Assembly (NCBI GenBank): GCA_964023275.1
Contig: OZ029914.1
Span: 46,139,838 to 46,203,837 of the forward strand
DNA: 64,000 bases
From: Norana najaformis
Lineage: Eukaryota > Annelida > Clitellata > Crassiclitellata > Hormogastridae
Reading direction: 5' to 3'
Below the pieces are notes generated by a model. It had not been told where the DNA came from. It worked only from the letters and a program-made list of their open reading frames with translations, and searched no databases. Shown here piece by piece: positions 1 to 12,317 of the stretch. The translations under genes were made by a program, and so were the position numbers. The stretch's first letter is position 1, and each line of letters opens with the position of its first letter.

Positions 1-371
1 GCTTCAGAAAACCAATACCTGTATATCAACACCAGGCAAACCCTTTCCAGCAATTCACCATCAGTAAGCATAATGTACTTTTAAGTATTTCAGCTTATCT
101 TAAGAAGCACTTTTTAGATCTGCTAGACAGCCGTACTTCAGCACCTCTTAAAAGGAGCAATATAAATGTTCAGATACATATACACTTGCATGCATTCGAT
201 AACATTAAAGAGTGGCTGTTTAGCTGTAGGCAAGGCAACAATTAATCTCTTCCATTAACCGATCTTCAAGAACAATCCAGCACGTCATTATTCATATGTG
301 CAGCCACCGCGGGGCAGCAGTCTGCGCCTGCCTTTCTCTCCGCTTCCATTTATCTCGCGCCAAGCACTCAC

Positions 372-3300
372 CGCTTTCCGGCGTCTGGCTTTTCCTCCTT
401 GACGACGGAAGGGGCCGACTTGAGCTTCATGAGGTTGCACTTGGTTTCCATGGTGATGCCAAACCCGCCCCCGTACGAGACATCCATGTCGACCCAGAGG
501 CCGCGGTCGTCAAGGTAGGGCTTCGACGTTCGACAGATGACAGGCACCTGAGGCCCCAACTCAATTCCAGTCACGGTCAACTTGTCGATGAAATGTGGAA
601 CCTATAAAATCCACACACATGGTGCTTCTGAATAGCACTTAAATAAAAGGAGCTGTATAAATGCACATATCAGGCAAGGTAATAGCTCAATGGTACTTTC
701 AAAATGTGCCATACAATGTCAATGTAGGTCATATAAGAGTAACATTACATCTACTTACCGTAAATTTAAATTACATTAAAATACCATGCTTTGCCTCACC
801 TCATAGTACATGACCATGTTTTGCTTTATCTTACCTCACACTGCAATACCTTACTACAATCTAACTTTACCTTACATTACCTTGCCTTGTTTTACCTTAC
901 ACAACCTTACCCCTACATAATCTAACCTTACCTTACATTACCTTGCCTTGCTTTACCTTACCTTGCTCAACCTTACCTCACATAGTCTAACTTTACCTTG
1001 CACTACCTTGCCTAACCTTGGGATGCAACGGAACAAAGCCAAGCGATGAAACCCACGTGCATCTTTTCCAACTTCTTCTGGATTTTGTCGCGGATCTTGT
1101 TCGTCCAGTACTTCTCCCGCAAGAAGTCAAGGAAACAGCGCGAGATGATGGCGTTGAGCCAGAGAAGCTGAGGATCGCACAGCTCCGCCGACGTCTTGGT
1201 TCCTGATTCAGAGGCTGGCATGATCTTCGCCATGTAGCTCATATACTCCAGAAGGTTCTTCTCCGGCGCCAGTCGTGCATAGTCCATTTCTGGTGATGGA
1301 AGCGACTCCCACGACAGACTGGAACACTGCGAGTCCGTCGAACCGTGTCGCTTGTGCTGAAGAACCTGCTGCTCGATCGACGACGTGGAACCATTGCGAG
1401 CGTGCGACTTCATGAGACTTGGTGATGATGCCGACTTCTTCTGAAGCAGGTCGCTCATGCGTGTCGGCCACGGGGTTTCGGCCGTGGCAGCCACGAAACG
1501 GCGGAACCACTCCTCTTTCTCGCGGCTCGATCTGGCGAACAGGAAGAGGTGCTTGATGGGTCTGACTGCACAGGGCGTTTTGGCAACTCTTGCAGCCAAC
1601 ACCGGACTAGACTTCGGTTCAAGGTTCATCGGTTCCCCTTCGATTCGCGTGAACGAGTCATGCTTGGCCAGTTCGCGTGAGATCCTGTCCTGAGTCTCCG
1701 CCACAGGGGGTTTGGAGACCTCAATGCAAATTGGGTACTTCTTGCTCCAGAGGCGTTTTTCGATAAGATCAGGGGGCAGGAGACTGACCTGACAGCCACG
1801 GAGGTCATAGTGCTTCTGGCGAACGAAGCTGACCGTGGTGGGAACGCTCTCTTCCCACATGGCCCGCTTTGCAATGCCCTGCTTTGGTGTTTGCAGACGC
1901 ATCGTGCTGCCCTCTAGGGTCACGAAAACCGAGTGTGTCTCGTTGATATGATAGTTGTCAACATCGTAATCGCCAAGTTCGTTCATCCAGCCCTAAAACC
2001 ACCAGTCATTAATTGAATTAACTGCATCGTATATTATTGTTTAAGGGAGGCAGGTGAACGGGATATTGACGGGATGCCGTGGTGTAGTGGTATGGTCTGC
2101 GCCTCGTAACCAGAGGGCTGCGGGTTCGAATCTGCCTCAAGCCACTGCGTAGCGTCCTTGGACAAGTTGCTTACCCACAAAGGTCTGTTAGGAAGGCAAG
2201 AGGAAACCACCTCACTCATCTCATCCCCGCCAAGCACAAAGCCAATGGAACTACCTTCGGGCAGAGAACTCATCATCATCATAACACTGTATTGTCTGGC
2301 ATTGTTAAATCACTTGTACAGTATTTGAAGTGACCACTGAATGACGCCTTGCGCATTATCAACGGCGCTACAGAAGTCATTAGATCAGATTCATGTGACT
2401 GCTGATTCAACTGCGCTGTGGGGTGTTTTTAGATCAATTGCACTGTATTGTATTTTTAAAACTATTGAAAATTGTATTGTATTAAATAATGTAATACCAA
2501 ACCAATTTCATTATACCATACACTTAAATTTACGTAAAGCCACCTACAGAGAAAACAACTCAGTGGTGCTCCTGGTATGAGATCCCTGCAAAACAAGTGT
2601 CTTCAAATGGCAAACCACAACACTCCTGCCTCTAACAACAGCGATGAATACCAGTTGCTGTAATGCTTTATTGTGGAAAACTATGCTGACCCATGGAAGT
2701 CTTAGCACATTATAAAAGGAAAACTCCGCTGGAGGAGCAGAGAAAGCAAGAAAAAAGGTTTGAAAGTGAAGATCACCGTGGTAGCCATTCGTGTTATCAC
2801 GCTAGCAACAACAGAAAGAGCCTGGCACTGAATTCTGACGGAAACAAGCAACCAATGATATTGATCGTTCAATTAACAAGTCCCTCGTCTACTTACACAT
2901 TCAGTCACTCAATCATTCATTCATTCACTAAATGATTCACTTCCTTATTCACTCAGTCACCAACCCACTTGCTAGCTCACACTCGGTCAATCTTTCGCAT
3001 GCTCACTAACTAACTAACTAACTAACTCCCTAACTAACTAACTCACTCACTATTACACTCACTCACTCACACAATCATTCACTTGTTCACTGAATCACTA
3101 AATTTCAAAAGTCTACTCATGCAGCCCAGTCTTGACAAAAGAGAACTGCCTTAAAATATTAATAAAAAAAGTGCATGGCAAGTCACTGTCAGAAGCTGTG
3201 GATCTACGCCCAACAGAAAACTAATTTGCGGTTTGATACTGTTGTGAGACGAAAGTTTCTTTCAACTATCGACCTTTAGACTCTTGCAAAACGTGCGCAG

Positions 3301-6300
3301 TAGACTGTGGCCTGTTTTTAACCTGAGGCTGCAACGCACAGCAGTTACATAGGAAAATATCCCATACTGAAAAAAATGAAGATTGCCACTGGGTTGCGAG
3401 AGAGGTGTGTACTGTGACACAGAGATACAAACACACAGCCGTACAGCACAACACACAAACACACAGAGATACACAGACACACAGGCTGACACATAAACAC
3501 AGACACACAGGCAGACATATAAAAAGATACACTGTACAGTCATATAAACGCCAAAATGATACGCGTAAAGCACTTGGGATGGGAGTTCATATCTGGACAG
3601 CAGATGCAGCCGAGCAATTACTGTCAACAAGTCAAACCGAGGAAAAAGGGTCACACAAACATGTATCCATCCACCAAACCAATCAATATACACAGACAGA
3701 TACAAGCACACAGACTATACCGAGATATAAACAGACAGAACGATCAACAGGCCGAAGGAAAGGCATACAGATAAACAGACGGCACACAGAAAGACAGTAG
3801 ACAGACAGACATATAGACAGACAGACAGACAGATACAAACACACAGACTGATACAGAAAGATAAACAGATAGAATGATCAACAGACCACGGAAAGGCATA
3901 CAGATAAACAGACAGAAACACAGAAAGACAGCAGACATACATATAGACAGACAGACACAGCAACAGGCAAACAGAAACACAGACTGACAGACAAATATAA
4001 AGAGTAACAGAGAGAGAGACAGACAAAGATACACATAGACAACAGAAGGCGGCTGCATAAAATGTCGGCCAGATTGAAACACCCCTCAGCTATGGAAAGA
4101 ATGCATGTAGGAAAATCAAACATCTGAACTCAAGAACATCTGTTTTTACCCCAGGATAAACAAGACAGATTAGATTTTACGAAAACAGAAATTTCACGCT
4201 GATTAGATTTGAAGTCAGTAGACATGTGTGACGCTCTGACAAACTGAGTGTCAAGCTGGATTTCTCACATTTTTTAAATTTTTATTTAAAGAAATAAAGC
4301 ACTTAATTGTAATCGTAATTCCAAGATTTCTACAACGCCCAACGAAAGCTGCGCTGTGGGGACCAGCTTATTCACAGACGCTCAGTCAAAACAAAATCGA
4401 CAGGCAAAAAGGGTTCTGTTTAAAACAATGTATCATATATGTAAATATTCCAAGTATTTCCAGACACATTGTCAGTTGAACATTAAGCCCATCAAATTTA
4501 CAATTCTGAGAGAAATATTATTTCTCACATCTACAGATTTTTATTTAATGAAATAGTCATTTAATTCTGTTTTAAAAAATGTATCATATATGTAAATATT
4601 CCAAGTATTTCCAGACACATTGCCAGTTGAACACCAAGCCCATCAAATTCACAATTCTGAGAGAAATGAATTTATCAGTTCGACACGTTATCTCCTTACT
4701 AATCAGGAACCATTAAATATAAGTTTCTCATTGGCTAGCGCCTGACAGAATAATTGCTCCAGACAAATATTCATAATGGGCAAATAATGACCTTTCAGAC
4801 AATGCACAATTGTCTGTTATTCCACAAAGGATTGCCAAACTTTGACCCAAAAATAGGATTTCTCATCTATGCTCACTACATTTAATGCGTTAAAGTCATA
4901 TATGTTATATGTGTCATACAAGTCAAAATATGTTAAAAAGTCAATACGTTTCAATTCAACCTAAGGCATTTTTCGAACCCATTTCCGTCAAAATCGAGTG
5001 GTACAACTTGAGATTCATTTTTTAGAACTGTTAAAAAATATCAAACCATTGTCCTGGCTGCCTGCCTGTCTGTCTGTCTGCCTGTGTGTGTCTGTGTGTC
5101 TGTCTGTCTGCTGGTGATGGGAGGTGCTGCAGTCTTGGATTACCATGATCTGTCTGTCTGTCTGTGTGTCTGCCTGTCAGTCTGTGTGTCTGCCTGTCTG
5201 TCTGTGTGTCTGCCTGTCTGTCTGTGTGTCTGCCTGTCTGTCTGTGTGTCTGCCTGCTCCTATGTCTGTCTGTCTGTCTGTATGTATGTATGTATGTCTG
5301 TCACAGCAAACCACATTTCTCAGATCAGGGTCACCCAATAAATCACACCATAACATGTTTCTCATAAGTATTTCTCGAGTCTCTTTTCTTCTCTGGCCAA
5401 AGCAAACAGCAACCGTCACAAGGATTCCTTATCACCTGCAGGAGACTAAACCTGACAGAAGTATGCCATTAATAACTCAGACAGGTATGACAATCAGTCT
5501 AAAGGTCAACCTGCATCAGGTGAGGTCACCATCGAGATAACAGAAGCCCAGGGTAAAGGTAAAATTAACACACATGTTTACATACCCCTCCAAAAACTCC
5601 TCAGAAGTGAGGTCATGAGGTCAAAGGATCATTTGACTGAGGCATACGCACAACTTCAGCAATCCAACAACAGCCAATCATAGCCTAGCAAGGTTCGTAC
5701 ACAAGGACCCTAAATGGCGTGGACAAACGGACAGTGGTGGTGAAGGGTCTCACTGGATAAATTCATCGAAAAACATGCAGGGTCGAGGTCATACGGTTGC
5801 CACAGAAAAACGTGTACATTTTTTACATTTTACATTTACCTTTTATAAAGGTGTCCAATCACTCTGCTGAATGCGCAGTGACAGGATATCCCACCAACAA
5901 CTTCCAGACATGTTTGTCTAATAGCAGGGATCACATAAAGTGTTCCTTCATGATATTTATACTCAGGGGTGCTCCCAGCCCAGCCCTGGCGAAACAGAAC
6001 AGGTTTCAAGTGTTGGTGCATGCATTGTACCTGGAAGGACACAGACGCAGAGCCAAGGACACCTTTCCAGATAAAGAGCCCAGCCACTGAAGCAGCATGA
6101 TATTGAAACAAACAAGCAGCATGATATTGAAACAAACAAGCAGCATGATATTGAAACAAACAAGCAGCATGATATTGAAACAAACAAGCAGCATGATATT
6201 GAAACAAACAAGCAGCATGATATTGAAACAAACAAGCAGCATGATATTGAAACAAACAAGCAGCATGATATTGAAACAAACAAGCAGCATGATATTGAAA

Positions 6301-7464
6301 CAAACAAGTCTTCAATTGTTTTAAAAATAAAACAAGAAAAACCGATGGAGCTCATAATCCTGGAGGGAGAAAGAGAGAGGAGAACAGAGGGAGATCAGAT
6401 ATCAAACTGAGTAGCAAGTTCAACAGAAATGGACCTCGAACAAAGCGTGGACAATGTGAGTTACGCAGACTCATGCCAAGGCATAACTGTAACATTTCAA
6501 TCTACGCACAGCTGCGTTATTAGACTGAAATGAGACAAAAAGAACAAGAGGATGTTCCTTAAGTAAGACTGAAAATAAAATAACAATAAGAAAGCAAAAA
6601 TGAAACTTTTAGCATATCTGAAGTTTACACAGCTACGTATGTAGAGCATTAGCGACACACCTTCTGACCCATGAACACGAAATCGCCAGTGGACAAACCA
6701 GGCCTCGTGTAAAACGCTCCCAGGCCGCTAGGTGGCCCACTTAGTATCACTGCTGACAGCTGGTGGACCATTAAAGGGTCTGATATGGACCAAACGAACT
6801 TGACTATCAGAGGGATAATGCTGAACTAAGCCTAAATAGTCTCAATATCAAAGACGTCATATTCTAGAACTGAACTGCAATTTCTGCATCAGCCTTTCAC
6901 TCAAAACTGAAAACATTCCTCTTTCACAGATCGTACCCTGACACCCCTTCTTCCTCTTATCTCTCTCTCCTCTCCAACCCCAAACACCACCCCCCCCTAG
7001 CTGCCATGCGCTGTCTCTCCGTCTGACTTTTGGATCTTGACCTGGAACCGAACCCTTTTGCCTATCGATTTTGTTTTGACTGAGCGCCTGTGAATAAGCT
7101 GGACTCCGCAACGTGGCTTTCGTTGGGCGCTGTAGAAATCTCGGAATTACGATTACGAATTAAGTACCTGATTCAAGTACCTGATCATGATACTGTAGAA
7201 TCAATACTGTACTGTGGGTGGATTAGATTAGATATATTGGTCATACCAATCATGTGAGCATGTACGTGTTATACAGAAGATCCCTGTGTTTGCAAGTAAA
7301 AGTTTGGAAAATTATGTTAATATAATTTTGTTTCAATAGCAAATTATCATGAATTATGAGTAATGTCAGGTAAAGACAATATATACAGCATATAGTACTG
7401 TAAAGACAATATATATAGTACATAGTAAAGACAATATATATATAACATACTGTCACATTAAGAC

Positions 7465-7552
<88 letters not shown>

Positions 7553-9486
7553 CATCATCCACAGTGAGCCACTTCAAGGGTGCTTTATAATGTCTGAAGT
7601 TAAATGAGGTTAGATGTTTTCTCATGATCTGGTATTTATTATTACATTTAAAATATAAGAAGGAAGAATTACATTTAAAATATATGTTCAAATTGATACT
7701 TTCTTTACCAAACCTATTAAAAAGCTAAAAACTGGTGATAAGGCATTTTTCTAGCTAGGAAGATACCTTTCCATCTCAAAACTCATCCCTTTTAGGCTAC
7801 TTACCCATTGCAGCCTAACTTCTGGTTTCTGGCCAACTGGAATTTGACCTAGCTTCTCCAATGAATTATGATCTTCATTACGATTTCACTTGAAGCAACC
7901 ATCGATTGAAGCCTTGGGCGTTATGATAACAGTGTTACAGAAAATTTAAAACGTACATGGTTTTATATAGCAACCATATGGCCTCGACCCTGCTCATTTT
8001 GCAACGAATTAATTGGGTGAGATCCTTCACCACTGCTACCCGCTTGAATGGGTGCCAAACCATTTAAGGTCGCCATGCACAGACCACGCTAGCTTGAGAT
8101 TAAAACCTCTGAAATATAGCCACTACTGGTATGCAAACTGGCATCCTCATGCACAGAGGCACCTGACGCACACTTTTACCAGTGAGCTAACCAGGCCAGC
8201 AAAGTCATTAGATTAGATTAGGGTAGATTAGATATCTAGGCCATACCAACCTTGAATAAGCCTTCAGTGTTTTTGGATTCTTTCATTTCAGGTACCTGGA
8301 GGGGTGGAAGCGCCTTCAGATCGCGCAGCGGTGGAATTTCTTTCACTTTCGCTGGAGCCAAAAAGCAGTTGTAAACAACTATGGCTAGAAATGCCACACA
8401 GAAGCTTCCAGTCAGAAACCCGGAGAGAAAAGGAGGCAGCGGCAGAAGAACGAGTGAGAGAAGGAGAACAAGAACCGCCAGGATGCTCTGTGTCTTCAGA
8501 AAAGCAGGAACTCTCAATGAGGTCTTGGCGTGTTTGATCCAACGAGAAAAATAACTCAGATGTTTTGGTTTATGATCCGCAACGGACCTTGGAGAAGCCG
8601 GCACGTCAGCGGAAATTTCCGTAGCGACGACTGGGCTTTCTACGCTGTTGCTAGTCAGCAGTTCTGACATCGAAACTATGTTGTCGGTGAACAGCGAGTG
8701 AGTTGTGTTGACGTCACTTGCGCTTGGGATCTCAGATTCGTTGCTCAATTCTTGCTTTGAAAAAATCTGACCTGCACTTGATGATTTCTTGACTGATGTA
8801 TCTTCAGCATCGCCGAGCTTTTCCCAATCTCTGCTGAGGCACTCGGTCGACCCCGCTTTGAGGATTTCCTTCGCAATCGCTTCCCCGCCTGCGCTCCCCG
8901 GTCGAGAGTGACCTTTGATCACTTTCATTTCTTTCTCGGCTGCGCTCTTCTCATCTTCTGCCAGCGTCATGACAATCTTGGCCGTGTCAGAGGATCCGGT
9001 TTTGTTCAGCCGTTTTGGAAGCATTTCGCGGGACTGGTTGACGATCCGCTCCCGCAATTCGGAGAAGATTGACCGCTGGGACTCGTCTTTTGGTACACCT
9101 GGGGCACGAACGTCCCGGGCAGGGACACTCTTGTCATTTTCAGATGGGGTGTTGGTCTTCAGTGGGGATACAGGAGATGTGGTTTCAGATGCTGGTGCAG
9201 AACGTACGGCGTGCAGTGGGGATTTCCACAGTGTACTCGGATGCGATGCTGTTTGCTCGCCTCCGCCACCTGCTGCTGCAGCTCCAGCATCCGACGCTTC
9301 GACTGGATTAGTCGTACCATCGGGATTTGGCGGGGGAGAAGCGCTTCTCCGTTCGAACTGAAGAACCTCTTTTCTTGGTCGAGTCGTTCCAAAGTCACAG
9401 AGTTCATCATCGTCGTCATCATCAACAACAGAAGCGGGGTTGAAGCGAATTGTGAATGTACTCATAGGCTGCGACTTTCCTGCCAT
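372..9486 (-). CDS. TEX2: TEX2 homologue, SMP-domain lipid-transfer protein (5' three coding exons, partial)
   Basis: Three coding exons on the minus strand: 9486-8251, 1992-1057 and 601-372, all junctions checked for AG/GT and phase (0, 0, then 2). They give 800 codons of a protein that is about 1,130 residues in human; the remaining exons lie left of base 1. Residues 1-330 are low-complexity with an acidic run (DDDDDD) near the start, as in human TEX2. Two hydrophobic segments near residues 333-347 and 353-375 flank LPLPP and should form the ER membrane hairpin. Exon 2 begins GWMNELGDYD and carries the PH-like region ending REKEEWFRRF; its end (DFLREKYW) and exon 3 (GLWVDMDVSYGG) open the SMP domain. 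Family knowledge: TEX2 and yeast Nvj2 move lipids at ER contact sites. The start is the first Met of the exon; MSTFTIRF, seven codons on, is an alternative. Exons upstream of 9486 were not identified. Confidence 0.93.
780..1020. repeat. Degenerate CCTTA-rich tract in TEX2 intron 2
   Basis: Runs of ACCTT, CCTTG and CATTACC fill most of the 455-base intron (602-1056). Similar CTTACC-rich tracts occur near 49.9-50.2 kb and 51.3-51.4 kb, so this is a recurrent simple repeat in this genome. Confidence 0.7.
2071..2283 (+). mobile_element. tRNA-derived SINE (tRNA-Val-like head, CATCAT tail)
   Basis: A tRNA-like head has an A-box-like GTGGTGTAGTGGTA, an anticodon arm CCTC-loop-GAGG with loop GTAACCA, and a B box GGTTCGAATC. 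The D-arm resembles tRNA-Val. The T-stem does not pair well and the sequence runs on into a non-tRNA body that ends in a short CATCAT tail, so it reads as a SINE and not a tRNA gene. It lies in TEX2 intron 1. Confidence 0.7.
2890..3112. repeat. Degenerate tetranucleotide tract (CACT/CATT/CTAA)
   Basis: Tetranucleotides CACT, CATT and CTAA alternate in this part of TEX2 intron 1. No coding potential is visible. Confidence 0.75.
3405..4035. repeat. CAGA-rich microsatellite cluster, TEX2 intron 1
   Basis: About 600 bases of degenerate ACAGAC/CAGA/CACA repeats, with the phrase around GAACGATCAACAG occurring twice about 150 bases apart, so a longer unit was also duplicated. Open frames here encode only low-complexity VCLSVCL-type strings and are not genes. 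Confidence 0.8.
4306..4425 (-). mobile_element. CR1/L2-like LINE, 3'-end fragment
   Basis: It matches, in reverse, the 3' end of the element best seen at 60770-61256. The tail resembles TAATCGTAATTCC, followed by GATTTCTACAACGCCCAACG and a block containing TCAGTCAAAACAAAATCGA. About 120 bases remain. Confidence 0.7.
5055..5305. repeat. TGTC/TGCC microsatellite with a 20-bp higher-order unit
   Basis: The core repeats TCTGTCTGTGTGTCTGCCTG about five times and ends in TATG repeats. It lies in TEX2 intron 1. Confidence 0.85.
5690..5832 (+). mobile_element. SINE fragment (3' body of the 7.9-kb family)
   Basis: It shares the body of the SINE at 7905-8205: a GGACCC...AATGG block, GGTGAAGGGTCTCAC, and CAGGGTCGAGGTCATACGGT followed by an AAAAACGTGTACATTT tail. 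The tRNA-like head is missing. Confidence 0.65.
6091..6306. repeat. 24-bp minisatellite, nine near-perfect copies
   Basis: Nine head-to-tail copies of a 24-base unit beginning AGCAGCATGATATTG. Because 24 is divisible by 3 and the unit lacks stops in several frames, it creates open frames on both strands; these are artefacts of the repeat. It lies in TEX2 intron 1. Confidence 0.95.
6862..7163 (+). mobile_element. CR1/L2-like LINE, 5'-truncated copy
   Basis: A 300-base 3' fragment in the sense orientation. It runs from the end of ORF2 (region encoding SFHSKLKTFLF in the 61-kb copy) through the 3' UTR (CTATCGATTTTGTTTTGACT, GGCTTTCGTTGGGCGCTGTA) to an ATTACG tail. Confidence 0.8.
7467..7551. 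repeat. (AT)n microsatellite
   Basis: About 85 bases of uninterrupted AT dinucleotides in TEX2 intron 1; the flank to its left carries scattered ATATAT. Confidence 0.97.
7905..8205 (-). mobile_element. tRNA-derived SINE, near full length
   Basis: Read on the minus strand it starts with a tRNA-like head (GCTGGCCTGGTTAGCTCACT, then a B-box-like GGTTTTAATCTC). The body includes GGTGAAGGATCTCACCC and GCAGGGTCGAGGCCATATGG. Other copies lie at 5690, 56425 and 57585. It sits about 45 bases inside the donor of TEX2 exon 1. Confidence 0.7.
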
Positions 9487-9547
9487 CTGGGCTATAGATG
9501 CATAGCTGCAAATACATATATTGTCATATAAACATACGAACTACACA

Positions 9548-9640
9548 GTGGTCTATCGGTACCCCTTTGGTCAATGATCATGCAGTTGCGGGTTCGACTC
9601 CGTGTAACGACTTTGGGCAGTATTATTAGTCAAACAATGC
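9548..9640 (+). mobile_element. SINE head fragment
   Basis: Contains a B-box-like GGTTCGACTCCGTGTAACGA shared with the SINE at 56790. Only the tRNA-like head is present. Confidence 0.5.
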
Positions 9641-10785
9641 ACACTGAGACACGTCATGAAATTTGAATCGGTATTCCAACTGAATCCGTCTTCCCAAAGT
9701 CACGTTTTACGAATCACTGATTATCATCTTTCGTAAGATATTTTGCAATCTCGAGGTCACCTATTTTAAGACCAATAATCAGACAGCATCATAAAATCTT
9801 CACGATCATCGCATAGTTAAAATAACGGTTCATATAGATGCCTACGTGCTATTCGTTTTAGTTACACCAAGTCCACGCAACTCCTAAATTTAAACTCAAA
9901 GTTCGTAAATCTTTGCCGGTTTATAAGCGTCGTCATTACCATTCAATATGGATCGCATTTACAGATGCGTATTTCTGTTAAGTCTAAATTAGTGTCAGTC
10001 AAATTAAATTCGTCTAGCTAAAGACTGAAAATATTAAGACGGAACTAGCGACTCAAACTTACTGCTGTAATGTAAAAATTTGTGTTTTTCTATAAATTCC
10101 TTGACAGATTAACTCACGCAGCAACCAAAACAAAACGCAACGCCGACCTGGCAAAAGTCACTGTTTGTCATAAGGGAGAGACAGCTCCGCATTCTCCACT
10201 ATACAGAGATATTGTAAAGCATTGCTAAAATTAAATTCGAATATTTGGAATGAAACTGAGATATTGTTAAAGACTACAGTTTTACGCAGCTTTGTAAATA
10301 TGCGGCACGGTAAAAACGGCCGTGCAATGAAGGCTATTATACGTCATAGGCAATTGGTCTCATCAGACCTGGCCTCATTCTGTATATCGGACATAGCCTC
10401 ACGCTGACACTTTCGGTGTAGTTTTAATTTTGGTTTTGTATGGTGCTAAGAATTTTCAAGATTGATATTTTCATCTAGTTCTATGGTTATTGCCACGGCA
10501 CTCCTTTAACTAATAAAAACAAACAATAGCGGGCTACAGACGGTCATCCTATGCAAAAAATTACTTTTCTCTTGAACGGTCGACAGAGGACGTGCATCTG
10601 ATCTTTTAACCTCAATACAGTCTGCTTAAAACCCACGCATTAACTATGCGAACTAAATATAATCCGCAAATTAGTACTACACTTTAGATGAGAATTCCTA
10701 TGATTTTACACTACTGGTTTTAGTGTCAGTTAATTTGTGCATAATTACAGTAGCTTTATAGACATAGGGCTTAGGTCCAACAGTA

Positions 10786-11010
10786 ATCGTAAGCTCGATA
10801 TTTCTACAGCGCTCACGAAAGCTAAGTCACGGGGCGCAACTTATTCACAGGCACTCAGTCAAATCAAAATCGATAGGCAGGCAGGGTTCGGTTTCAGGTC
10901 AAGATTCAAAGTCGCAGGCAGACGGCTACAGTGGATGGTGTTTGACAAGGGAGCGGAAAGAGAGATAAGGGAAAGAGGAAGAAATATGAAGGAAGAGGAA
11001 GAATAATGTC
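10786..11010 (-). mobile_element. CR1/L2-like LINE, diverged 3' fragment
   Basis: Reverse-oriented copy of the 61-kb element's 3' end: TAATCGTAAGCTCGATATTT, CTACAGCGCTCACGAAAGC, TCAGTCAAATCAAAATCGAT. It carries more substitutions than the 6.9-kb and 63.3-kb copies. Confidence 0.75.
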
Positions 11011-11118
11011 TTTACGATTACTGATTCTATTCAACGGCAGATCTAGAGGCCAATCCTACAATACCGCATTTAATTTTGGGTGGAAACCAAGCCATTGGAT
11101 TGCCCCTAATACGGTTTC

Positions 11119-12094
11119 GGCAAAGTTTTCCTACAGAATTAAAAAACTTTGATAATACCGTAAAACCAAAGATCTTAGAGCAGGCCCTACACTCTCTAAG
11201 AGCTTTGATTAAACTTCTCTTAAACTACTCAGCACCTTGTACAAGTGTGAAAAAAGTAAAGAAACTTGAGAAATCAGCGAGAAAGAGACCGAAGACGCCA
11301 ACACACTAATGTTCGAACAATGTTGGACAGCGTTGGTCCAGCATTGAACCAGTGTGTATGTGTGTGTATGCGCGAGTGTGTGTTGTCTGAGCCAAAATGG
11401 AAGCAAATGGGAAGAGATAATGAAGCCTACTAAAGCCAGGTAGTCCAGTTACTCCAGTCTTTCGCCTCAAAGTTTCAGTGACTAAAAAGGAGAGTCAAAA
11501 AAACTCCATTAAATAACACTTCGACCACGGAAAAAATTACCCCCTCTTCTCAACTATTAATCGATGCTCTAGATGACTGGAGATAACATCAAAATCATCG
11601 GTTCCCGGCAAAGTTTTCCTACAGAATTAAAAAACTTTGATAATACCGTAAAACCAAAGATCTTAGAGCAGGCCCTACACTCTCTAAGAGCTTTGATTAA
11701 ACTTCTCTTAAACTACTCAGCACCTTGTACAAGTGTGAAAAAAGTAAAGAAACTTGAGAAATCAGCGAGAAAGAGACCGAAGACGCCAACACACTAATGT
11801 TCGAACAATGTTGGACAGCGTTGGTCCAGCATTGAACCAGTGTGTATGTGTGTGTATGCGCGAGTGTGTGTTGTCTGAGCCAAAATGGAAGCAAATGGGA
11901 AGAGATAATGAAGCCTACTAAAGCCAGGTAGTCCAGTTACTCCAGTCTTTCGCCTCAAAGTTTCAGTGACTAAAAAGGAGAGTCAAAAAAACTCCATTAA
12001 ATAACACTTCGACCACGGAAAAAATTACCCCCTCTTCTCAACTATTAATCGATGCTCTAGATGACTGGAGATAACATCAAAATCATCGGTTCCC
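11119..12094. repeat. 488-bp tandem duplication, two identical-looking copies
   Basis: Copy 1 is 11119-11606 and copy 2 is 11607-12094, with no spacer. No difference was seen by eye, including a GTGTGT stretch. The edges are sharp: copy 1 begins at GGCAAAGTTTTCC and copy 2 ends at CATCGGTTCCC. Each copy encodes the same short frames, which match nothing known. Confidence 0.93.
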
Positions 12095-12155
12095 TTTAGA
12101 AGCTTCCGTGACGAAAACCCACTTAACTGCTGTAAAAGCCAGTAGCAGACAATCG

Positions 12156-12317
<162 letters not shown>

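Noticed and set aside
2083-2155. A possible tRNA-Val gene
   Set aside because: A and B boxes and an anticodon loop are visible, but the T-stem does not pair and the sequence continues into a repeat body with a CATCAT tail, so it is a SINE head.
6091-6306. CRISPR-like direct repeats (also 43680-44880)
   Set aside because: There are no unique spacers between units; these are plain minisatellites in introns of an animal genome.
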